From assembly GCF_017355785.1 (NCBI RefSeq), contig NZ_JAFEWE010000006.1:124001-188000 (forward strand): DNA of 64,000 bases, in the 5' to 3' direction. This DNA is from Desertivirga arenae (GTDB lineage: Bacteria; Bacteroidota; Bacteroidia; Sphingobacteriales; Sphingobacteriaceae). Position numbers and translations under genes: made by a program. Below are positions 61,001-64,000 of this stretch, piece by piece. The notes beneath the pieces were generated by a model. It worked only from the letters and a program-made list of their open reading frames with translations, had not been told where the DNA came from and made no database searches. The number at the start of each line of letters is the position of its first letter. Within the stretch, counting starts at the first letter, position 1.

Positions 61001-62186
61001 CGCCGCTTACAGGACTACCCTGTCCGTTTGTTCCGTCCCAGTAAACTGAATCTTTTCCAATTGCAGTAGTACCAGTGAGCGTTTTATCAACTAAGTCATT
61101 GAAAGAACCATTCTTGTCGATATCAATATTTATGGAATAACCAATAACCTGATTAGCCTCAAAACTAATATAGCCACCAAGAGGAAAGCTACCTGCTTTG
61201 TATAAAGAACCCTCTTTTCCACGAAATAGAAAGTTACTAGCAGAAGGACTGGAAGGTTCTTTTAAAAGCCATGTTGTTCCTCCCCCGGCAATTGGTGCAG
61301 AATCCGGAAGATCGGCGTTTGGCTGCGAAAAGAAAATCTTATGAGTTACATCTGTGCCTGAATCAGCTGTCCGGGGGTCCTTTATAGCAGCACCTGTATT
61401 ACTTACACTTTTATAAGTAGCATTTCCGGAGGTATTAACAAAACCTTTGTTATTTGCAAAAAAAGCGAAAATGAATCCAGCCTGCCCGTTGTTATTTACT
61501 TCATAAATATAACCATCCTTAGTAAGGATCCTGAAAATACCATTAAATCCGGGGCCGAAGCTACCAAGGCTACCGCTAAAAATATTCATGTAAGAACGAC
61601 CGTTCTTTATAAATCCGTCAGTTCCTTTAACTGTTACGTCAAAGGCAGCGATATAAGGACCTGTGGAAGGTTGAGTCCATGCTGTGCCAACTAATATAGT
61701 AGTTGGAAATTGGGAGTCTTGGGCTGCAGCGGGGGATGGTGATATGAAGTTTATTTCCCAAACTCCCTCTTCTCCATTTTTTACAGTAAGTGTATAGGGA
61801 CTATAACCTCCTGTATTAGGGAGGGGACCAGCAGTTTCTTCTGCTAAATTATTAATCTTACCCAGAGTAGTCCCTGTACCTGTTGAGTAAGTGTTTCCAT
61901 TAGGGGCTGTGGCCTTTATTTCTCCACTTCCAACATTTTGGGCGCTGGATCCCAGGTATAATATTTCACCAGCTTTTACATATACTTTAACTGACCCCCG
62001 TGTTGGAAAAGAATTATAAGCACTGTTGGCAGATGTTGTACTTTGAAGGTATGCCCTGTATCCCCCATTAGTTAAAAGATCCTTACTCCCTTCTCCAAAT
62101 ACCTTCCCACTCACCAGTGAAAACAGAACCGGTATTAAAAAGAAAATGCGTTGCACACTATTATAGCTAAAAAAGTTCCTATACAC
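46044..62186 (-). CDS. Giant secreted Calx-beta-repeat protein with type B T9SS sorting domain, 5380 aa
   Basis: Start is GTG at 62186; signal-like hydrophobic stretch at residues 14-27. Residues about 30-490 have no domain I can name; 499-610 look like a DUF11-type domain. From about 650 to 4965 lie 37 Calx-beta-like domains (19 of type A, 18 of type B, strictly alternating). Type A carries NGDxKIExDE, type B carries VxDDxIVExxE acidic loops, probable Ca2+ sites. Two cadherin-like modules (ANDTDVDGIDAKTV, NDSDVDGDVLKF) cover about 4965-5150 and a 38th Calx-beta domain 5155-5265. The last 90 residues (SPNNDSQGNEQF ... FNRWGNEVYRIKGY) are a T9SS type B CTD. Likely a Ca-stiffened surface adhesin or gliding-type filament; that role is inferred. 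Confidence 0.95.
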   Translation of the reverse strand: MYRNFFSYNSVQRIFFLIPVLFSLVSGKVFGEGSKDLLTNGGYRAYLQSTTSANSAYNSFPTRGSVKVYVKAGEILYLGSSAQNVGSGEIKATAPNGNTYSTGTGTTLGKINNLAEETAGPLPNTGGYSPYTLTVKNGEEGVWEINFISPSPAAAQDSQFPTTILVGTAWTQPSTGPYIAAFDVTVKGTDGFIKNGRSYMNIFSGSLGSFGPGFNGIFRILTKDGYIYEVNNNGQAGFIFAFFANNKGFVNTSGNATYKSVSNTGAAIKDPRTADSGTDVTHKIFFSQPNADLPDSAPIAGGGTTWLLKEPSSPSASNFLFRGKEGSLYKAGSFPLGGYISFEANQVIGYSINIDIDKNGSFNDLVDKTLTGTTAIGKDSVYWDGTNGQGSPVSGGFSFTPSNMKMTLRGGEVHFPFSDVENNPNGIIIKRTNGVNSPDDKIYWDDSSISNGTKQLTGASSTTAGHKWTNDFGNARGLDTWTYVESTPISPLMNVELRKADLQVVSITPGKTSYCVGEEITYNVKLKNAGPDDVTGAKFTLAYPSSFQFTGVTALPTVGVSSNYGNTANSTQFSTTVDMKNGAELTLQVKGKTTVSGSLSSVTASILRPADVTDPDATNPDSAPPTDAALECSAGCNNIKTSSNLTITTVGISILDASVTEKTAALSEISFTVSIPNTTGCDVSANYTLSHITTNTADFDSSVSGTGTVTIPANSKTATVKFLLNADRVIEGNETFRVTLSNPSGGYLNTNFATGTIVNDDIAELFVTTTNGTETGTVPAKVNFRLTTGVTSDVDTEIDYVLNGDLTAGLDFTGTGSGTIKIPAGENEITLTLPAIDDEIVEGDEVSKVALTRLYNSHANTVSNATTIAPEVKISDNDNANLNLGNDIVLNEGNTGTINATFSLRLNKETSKKFTLNYRTDDGSARSADNDYVSSGTVSLEFLGVKDEEKFITVPIIGDKKIEGSESFKLNIFNLSDSFGGRLTIPKDIANADIVNDDSGQITVSSEDGEEGVKSGSFTFSLPSGVTTDIPLTINYTLSGDAKGGGLDYSSAVTGSVIIPAGQNNVTLVLPVIDDAVAEGSESVLIAASVEANTYSIGLTNPTKSLTITDNDKALITVSPVSVTEGNSGTKTVSFEVKLNVATADGFSLKYKTADGTAKSGEGDYTAIPASTSATLNFNGTAGESHTIDIIVNADQKIEGDETFNILLESVSPTFGNSLSLFNTTATATILDDDSGIISILATNGSENGPQNGKFEFRFSNGVSSDKTTHINFEFDGAGAEAGVDFTPSNAAFVEIPAGQQSVVLSLQVNDDLIVEGEEKVRLKNVSLVSDYSRVSLNTSIPEASIEDNDAATLSLSGPGTITETSGGQTTASFTVKLDKPVSKSFSITYNTIDGVASAADNDYISTSGILTFNGTAGETQTISVTINGDKKVEADEDFQLQLSQLSNTFGNKLTIPISLAVCTIKNDDAAQVAVSAAPGAEGMYNASITFSLNNGISDKPTAINYTLSGTAISGADYDLPIAGTAIIPAGSSSITIPVPVTDDDIVENTEDIVVSASIGSNVYGFTFANSSANLNILDNDQGIISISSPVSITEGNSGANNLEFEVSLNKAISKTVTLQYKTADLSAIAGSDYIARTGILTFTVTPGAQTQKISVPVTGDLSIEPDETFSLSLSNLSESFGGQLTTPDPNAIGRIKNDDGGDIAITHKDGGEGAQTPEFRFSFPIGYSSSQPTVIQYTLTGDAVAGTDYSGVASSVTIPAGSNSVTLSLSVVDDAIVELDESVELNVISVSNGMTMSNTFDKLVIEDNDLATLSLSAPAIVTETNSGTTTATYTVTLNKATSKSFSVDYLTSDGTALVSDNDYLPAHASLSFTGKNAGETQSFNVVINGDSKIEKDETFKVELSNISQTFKDKLNADRLSFALKTSSGTIKNDDAATIAITGDKGKEGLKGASFTFTLSQGTADEDITVPYTLTGDAGGAGIDYSGNTTGSITILAGKNSAVLELPVIDDTILEDLESITLSASGVSSSYPVSLSNPTETTSIEDNDKAIISLAGVSLMEGDDGVKTASFTISLDSKTSKGFDLDFTTSDGNATTADGDYQSKTGKIHFNGEAGEVQTIDITVNSDRKIESNENFNLLLGNLSYDFTQHLSLASNSAKAMITNDDQSEIVITATNGKEQGTIPGSFEFSFKPGFSSDKDVDIQYTLTGSAAATLDFTGDISGSFRIPAGQTKATLSLPVIDDQIVEGTEDIRLTAGTIVSAYTTSIIDGSKTLQIEDNDEATVTISSDVTITEGNNGQKTASFTVGPDRATASGFTLTYSTADITAKTADNDYIAISGTLTFSGSLNDIKTVSIPVNGDGKIETDESFRFNLGTLTSPFGARIKVPVTTRTVTIQNDDTANLMLTTNDGEEGLNNASFTIGYENGLSSDVPVRVDYFLTGTAKSNEDYTGANSFIDIPAGQNSVTVNLPVIDDAVVEDTEIVEVTATARSNSHGIKVVNSPQSLKIADNDKALVSISPVTILEGNNGTRTASFDVKLDVATAEGFTIKYKTVDGTATSADADYVPTTSTQLPLSFTGSAGETHTIEIPINSDQKIEADETFTVELNAPSVNFGNTLRLANTSATTTIVNDDSGDITITASDFREDNPGMAELRFNFPAGVTSDQPTRVSFKLDGDAEGGKDYTSPAQNWIEIPAGQPGYTLSIPVIDDNILEEEEKIILRDLTLSNSSGLVSLATSSLEIPVIDNDAATLTLSGPVSLDETSTGQTTATFTVVLNNPVSKAFSITYSTQDGNATSADNDYVAASGTLTFNGSAGESKTITVVVNGDRKVEADESFTLKLSQLSNSFANALTVPVTQTSCTLKNDDSAEIVIAAANGKEGAYNASLSFSLSNGAIADKPTIINYTLSGSAVSGSDYSLPVTGTATIDAGKRDVTISIPVTDDDIIENTEDIKVAITVNSIYGFAAQNSPASLDIIDNDQATIAIVSPVSVTEGSNGTVDLVFDVMLNKELGKAVTIKYQTVDGTAVAGSDYIAKTGILNFTVSPGAQTQKISIPVTGDLQIEADETFKIQLSDLSENFGGKLIIMDPNATGRILNDDGGNISITHKDGAEAGDTPEFIFSFPAGTSSSQPTVIQYSLEGSANSADYTGSSGFITIPAGVNSVSLPLTVNDDAIVEKDETVELTVNSIDNGLTMANTYQQLTIEDNDVATLTLSAPVIATETNSGTTTASYTVTLDKATSKTFSIDYATADGTALVSDNDYLPVNAQLSFTGQNPGETQSFTVIINGDTKIEKDEAFKVLLSNITETFKDRLNADRLSFVIDNATTTIKNDDAATIAITGENGAEGIKGGLFLFSLSQGTADEDIKVSYNLTGDAVGDGTDYIGSSTGEVTIPAGLSSVELKLPVVDDLTLEDAESLMVNATSVSSSYPITLSNQVQKISIDDNDLATLTLSGVNLTEGDDGVKTASFTLSLDNATSRAFNLNYSTADGTATVADGDYVAKSANLQFAGNAAESQIIDIVVNGDRKIESDEFMTLLLSGLSYDYNQRLKLAAASSKATIVNNDQSEIFITVANGKEAGTVPGTFEFSYKPGYSSDKDAVVQYSLAGTAVKGQDFTDAAAGSITIPAGETKAVLSLSVADDQIVEGDEDVKLTAGTITSLNPTSISSPSKTLNIEDNDELTVTLSNDISITEGDNGQKNATFSVSADKESSSGFKLAYSTSDLTAKASDNDYVSNNGILTFSGGLSDVKTITIPINGDTKIEADESFNFNLGAVISPFNNRIKVTATNRTVTIKNDDSGNLVLTKIDGQEGLKDASFNVGFENGLIADVPLRIEYTLGGNAKGGLDYTGTNSVIDIPAGQSSVTVTLPVTDDAVIEDTEKIELETKVQANPYNIGIPANVTSISIADNDNGTLSISPAAINERDAGSQSLSFKVTLDKATEKPFTLQYSTADGSATSASGDYTSTNGTLSFSGAAGESQTISVVVKDDKMIEETETITAKLNSVSNTFNGRLSFAVETAVGTITDDDAGVIQVTKVDGAESGPAPGKFIFGFKGNITADKATSISYSLGGNAAGNGEDYVGATSGTIVIQPGQSAATLVLPVLDDIKVEGNEEIKLLNVVSASQYNAVISVDPLFPDLIVADNDSGTLSFSANVAAPEGNDGTQNAVYTVTLNRPTNTGFDITYETIDGTASSTDGDYIPVIGTLTFAGTAGESKTISIPVKGDKKIEANESFNLILREPLNNFGGLLTIPEKQRTTTIQNDDSGAISIAKTDGVEGGQAASFIFSYPFGITADIPVKIDYSLAGTAKNNGIDYSGNSPAAITIPAGQNSVTLSLPVTDDELVEDKEKVDLSASVSSNAYTIQLLNAIQSTDILDNDNTTISVAPASIAEGDNGTSTLDFKLTLKKATGRPFSLPYQTADDLAKASDNDYATAAVNAAVSFAGTAGETQTISIQVKGDKKIEADETLTLMLKDLSENFNGRLALENTSVTGTILNDDRGAVTITKTDGAETGTVAGSFIFSLPADMTSDQPVLINYSLDGTAGGNGVDYTGATSAAITIPANQNKVTLSLPVINDAIVEEDETVVLNVSSLNSLYNAAVTLNPQIPVMKIMDDDFGDISLGAPVVKPEGNSGTTSFDFPVTLSKATGLPFTLKYSTANGSATVEDNDYIPGIDQVLNFAGQAGEVQTIKVQVKGDLKLEADEIFNLTIHSLSNAFANKLQITNANSTGTIKNDDAGQILVTKTDGTEGLQDAAFTFSYPQNVTSEAPTIITYRLSGTATSADYSTSAISSITIPAGTNSITLPVRITDDNELEDVETISISVESISNSNSLLAWATPLPVININDNDKAEITITGPDPVIEKHNGKTTVTFNVKLDNLTSRGFDVDFRTTNGSASTDDNDYLAKSGTLSFSGFAGETKQITVEVNGDLRVEADELFNMVLSNISPSYGGRLTAKGSPAIAKIINDDFAPVANPDVVTTPEDVAVTFSVTANDTDVDGIDAKTVRIQTPPVKGTLVINTDGTLRYSPLANDYGTYTFTYTVKDNLGLESNIATGIINVTPVNDPPKANDDEFYIAKDAAFRGTVATNDSDVDGDVLKFRLISAPLTGAQLDNFNVSDGSFLYIPRKGFAGIEEFVYEIIDPAGLKDTATVRLKVQGNVTASLTPDVATITEGDSIVVRAVLDDVLLQDVQLGLQYGGSAAQGKDYVLQPQYTSITIPAGAKTSEQKIHVQSLKDYLKEGDENLAIRITSATPSAFVKLGSNANVIIKDFYPEGKPVGPGENDDIVPDPLLSPNNDSQGNEQFVIRNIERYPDNEVIIFNRWGNEVYRIKGYNNSDKAFRGIANSGIGSNANATLTDGVYYFIIHTKVADGSQKSNKGYVILKR
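47290..60235 (-). repeat. Protein-level tandem array of 37 Calx-beta-like domains (A-B alternating)
   Basis: Counted from the conserved acidic loops: 19 A loops (e.g. NADQKIEGDET, NGDTKIEADES) and 18 B loops (e.g. IDDAVAEGSES, TDDDIVENTED), in strict ABAB order, beginning and ending with A. Mean domain length about 117 residues (about 350 bases). Confidence 0.85.
50466..58850 (-). repeat. Large duplicated block: two ~4.19-kb copies of six A-B pairs
   Basis: Domains A3-B8 (about 54656-58850) correspond pair by pair to A9-B14 (about 50466-54655). Anchors: CCCGAATT at 52516 and 56704 (offset 4188), CCAAG at 50878 and 55066 (4188), GAGTTTGAG near 53041 and 57232 (4191). The boundaries are estimated by eye. 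Confidence 0.75.
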
Positions 62187-62378
62187 GTAGGTAGTTCTAA
62201 GTTTTTCGAGAGAGCGTTAAATAAGATGTTGCGCTGTATACGGAAATGCAGGACACAAGTTTCCTTTTTTTATTTCCTTAACAAAAACTTATTATCGCAA
62301 TGATTAAATCGCATTAGAACTTCTGATTATCAAAGGACTCGACAAAGGGTTAGGATTATAAGTGAGATTTCGTATAGG

Positions 62379-62804
62379 CTAACTAAGACTATTTTTTTGC
62401 AATAAGAAACTTAGTTTTAATAAATAAAGGGCATACTGAACGTCTTCATCAGACTTCAAGTAAAAACTTACCCAGCCTGAATTCTTAAAGACATGATGGT
62501 TCTGAACCCTTTTTTCTGCCAGCAGCTCAGCCTTCATCTTTCTGCTGAATAATACATCCAGTAAGCCGTTACCGTGTAAATGACCGATCTCCTTACCCTT
62601 ATAGTTAAACTGCACGCCTCCATATTTATGAAGACTTAAAGTGACTCCTTCCCAACTACCTACCTCAGATTCAATTTCGTCTAACCATTCTAACATTTTG
62701 GGTTTTATAATAAACATCGAGAACTTCAAAAGGGCATCAAAGAATAAAGGCAATCCGGGAATTACTTTAAGAAACCCGAGCCATTTAACAGTAAATGCAA
62801 ACAT
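62379..62804 (-). CDS. Luciferase-like domain protein (DUF5519-like), 141 aa
   Basis: The sequence GGVQFNYKGKEIGHLHGNGLLDVLFSRK followed by HHVFKNSGWVSFYLKSDEDVQYALYLL matches the small 'luciferase domain' (DUF5519) family, which is unrelated to bacterial luciferase chemistry as far as known. N-terminus is hydrophobic (IPGLPLFFDALLKFSMFII). It starts 1 base after the stop of the SRPBCC gene, same strand, so it is the last gene of a three-gene operon. Function unknown. Confidence 0.75.
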   Translation of the reverse strand: MFAFTVKWLGFLKVIPGLPLFFDALLKFSMFIIKPKMLEWLDEIESEVGSWEGVTLSLHKYGGVQFNYKGKEIGHLHGNGLLDVLFSRKMKAELLAEKRVQNHHVFKNSGWVSFYLKSDEDVQYALYLLKLSFLLQKNSLS

Positions 62805-62805
62805 T

Positions 62806-63717
62806 TTATCTTTTCTCGCTTAACGACTTGATGTGGTCCATTACACGTAGATGAACGTGCCTTGTAATGCTTTCCGCCCATATGTCATAATACCAAAGCG
62901 GGAACACGTACAAGCGATACCAGCTATTTCCAGTCAGGGTAGTGGTCCCATTACGGTTATCTTTCAATAAAAACTGTCCACGCAAAATATCTATATGCCC
63001 CATGATCTCAGGGTCTCTCGGTTGCTTTACAATATCAAATGTCAGGTTCTCCAAGGGCTTGTATTGCACAATCTTCTCATCGAAAATGTAACCGTTACTA
63101 AATATACACTTTCGTCCGGCACCTTCGTAATAACCATCTACCGTCGCCGCTACCGGACTTGGCATTCCTACTTTGAATAACCAGAATTTGTTCTTCTCTT
63201 TTATCCTTTCGAAGGCAACTACGTGCTTCCAAACTTCTTCTGCTGGGGCATTTATAACAATTACATCAGAAACCTTACTCTCGTAATGATGCTTAGAAAG
63301 AGAATCTGCAACAAAAAGGAAAAGCAATAAGGAAAGGACACTTATATTTAAATTCCTGTTATCCCTTTTAAACATCGCCCTTCCAACGAATGTCCCGGTA
63401 ATAACAAAGCCAAAAATCAAGGGAGAAACAATAATGAGGCAAATCACTCCTTCTCCCAGGAAAATAGCACTTAAAAGAATCGCCACTGTACAGTTTAAGA
63501 CAGAAAGAGCCGTTACCCTGGCACCTTTCAATTCCAGGTTCTTCCAAAACCAGGAGCATATGATCCCCATCACAAATGGAATGATAACAAACTCAGCATA
63601 GATAAATACACCGGGATGCAGCGATAAGGCACGTGTAATTCCGATTACGGAAAAGGCGAAGAGATTTGAAAATACCAATCCTTGGATCTCTTCGCGTTTG
63701 TAATTCCTATTATTCAT
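62806..63717 (-). CDS. Membrane protein with SRPBCC (polyketide-cyclase-like) domain, 303 aa
   Basis: Residues 1-135 hold four or five transmembrane segments (LFAFSVIGITRAL, FVIIPFVMGIICSWFW, VLNCTVAILLSAIFLGEGVICLIIVSPLIFGFVITGTF). Residues about 150-303 are a soluble helix-grip domain (VIVINAPAEEVWKHVVAFERI ... GTTTLTGNSWYRLYVFPLWYYD) of the SRPBCC type, which binds hydrophobic ligands. The membrane-plus-SRPBCC architecture suggests lipid or polyketide handling at the inner membrane; this is inference. Starts 16 bases after the previous gene. Confidence 0.8.
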   Translation of the reverse strand: MNNRNYKREEIQGLVFSNLFAFSVIGITRALSLHPGVFIYAEFVIIPFVMGIICSWFWKNLELKGARVTALSVLNCTVAILLSAIFLGEGVICLIIVSPLIFGFVITGTFVGRAMFKRDNRNLNISVLSLLLFLFVADSLSKHHYESKVSDVIVINAPAEEVWKHVVAFERIKEKNKFWLFKVGMPSPVAATVDGYYEGAGRKCIFSNGYIFDEKIVQYKPLENLTFDIVKQPRDPEIMGHIDILRGQFLLKDNRNGTTTLTGNSWYRLYVFPLWYYDIWAESITRHVHLRVMDHIKSLSEKR

Positions 63718-63733
63718 ATTCTCTTAATTAATG

Positions 63734-64000
63734 TTAATTGATTCCTTCCAGCTGTTTGATATACCTGTAGCAGATATAGAGAGGTATGATGCCCAGCACT
63801 CCAAAAGAGCAGTCAATCAATTGCCAGAATAGCGGAATACCTCGTATTGCTCCTGCGATAAAAGCAAGAGGGAGGACCATTAAACATGCAATCATTCCAA
63901 ATTGTATCACCCAGATATTTCTGACAGGATCGCGAAGAGGACCTATAAAAGCAGTGGCGATTACGATATGGGCAAAAGCCAGCCAGTCAGTTCCATAAGC
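63734..64000 (-). CDS. Membrane protein, C-terminal part (5' end beyond window)
   Basis: The frame is open from base 64000 to the stop at 63734-63736, giving 88 visible residues (AYGTDWLAFAHIVIATAFIG ... YIKQLEGIN). Three hydrophobic segments (LAFAHIVIATAFIGPL, IQFGMIACLMVLPLAFIAGAI, LIDCSFGVLGIIPLYICY) predict an integral membrane protein. It is 16 bases upstream of the SRPBCC gene in the same direction and probably belongs to its operon. Family not recognised from the fragment. Confidence 0.7.
   Translation of the reverse strand, partial: AYGTDWLAFAHIVIATAFIGPLRDPVRNIWVIQFGMIACLMVLPLAFIAGAIRGIPLFWQLIDCSFGVLGIIPLYICYRYIKQLEGIN

Overview
The window comes from a Bacteroidota chromosome, most likely a Sphingobacteriaceae member (Pedobacter/Mucilaginibacter-like). 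The evidence is two SusC/SusD outer-membrane nutrient-uptake pairs, a giant type IX secretion substrate beside a PorP/SprF partner, Bacteroidota promoter elements (TTG ... TAnnTTTG, about 20 bp apart), few Shine-Dalgarno sites and a tRNA without an encoded CCA. The genus is inferred. No rRNA, CRISPR array, transposase or prophage was seen.

Layout. 0-7.2 kb holds a truncated carboxypeptidase-regulatory-like protein, a secreted HExxH protein, a GH3-family adenylating enzyme, a receiver-domain protein, a Gfo/Idh/MocA oxidoreductase, a lipoprotein esterase and a YkuK-type RNase H-like protein. 7.3-13.8 kb (minus strand) is a SusC-SusD-beta-helix lipoprotein locus. 14.4-18.6 kb holds a secreted Gly/Lys-rich protein, cysE-cysM and L-threonine aldolase. 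18.7-23.4 kb is a sugar/glycolysis region: a BadF/BadG-type kinase, a Nudix-related regulator, then pfkA, a degenerate kinase paralogue and gapA in one tight operon; a tRNA-Phe follows. 24.4-30.3 kb is a second SusC-SusD locus with a DUF3823 lipoprotein, followed by a frameshifted anaerobic sulfatase-maturase gene.

31.8-37.4 kb holds a TPR protein, YceI, a mirrored pair of short tandem-repeat arrays, an RhlE-type helicase, an acyl desaturase, a cold-shock protein with a small charged partner, a possibly frameshifted short gene and a DinB-like protein. 37.5-44.2 kb is a complete RND efflux operon (adaptor, pump, outer-membrane channel) behind a TetR regulator; three copies of one palindrome sit in the two promoters and look like the TetR operator. 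A beta-carbonic anhydrase follows.

45.1-62.2 kb is dominated by one 16-kb gene for a 5,380-residue secreted protein. It has 37 Calx-beta-like domains of two alternating types, with a 12-domain block duplicated at a 4.19-kb offset, then cadherin-like modules and a C-terminal type B T9SS sorting domain. Its PorP/SprF-type partner starts 2 nt after its stop. The window closes with a three-gene operon of membrane, SRPBCC and luciferase-like proteins, running off the edge.

Most notable: the giant repeat protein and its duplication history, the pseudokinase inside the pfkA-gapA operon, the three-site TetR operator set, the mirrored 20/21-bp arrays, and two apparent frameshifts (about 30.80 and 36.78 kb).
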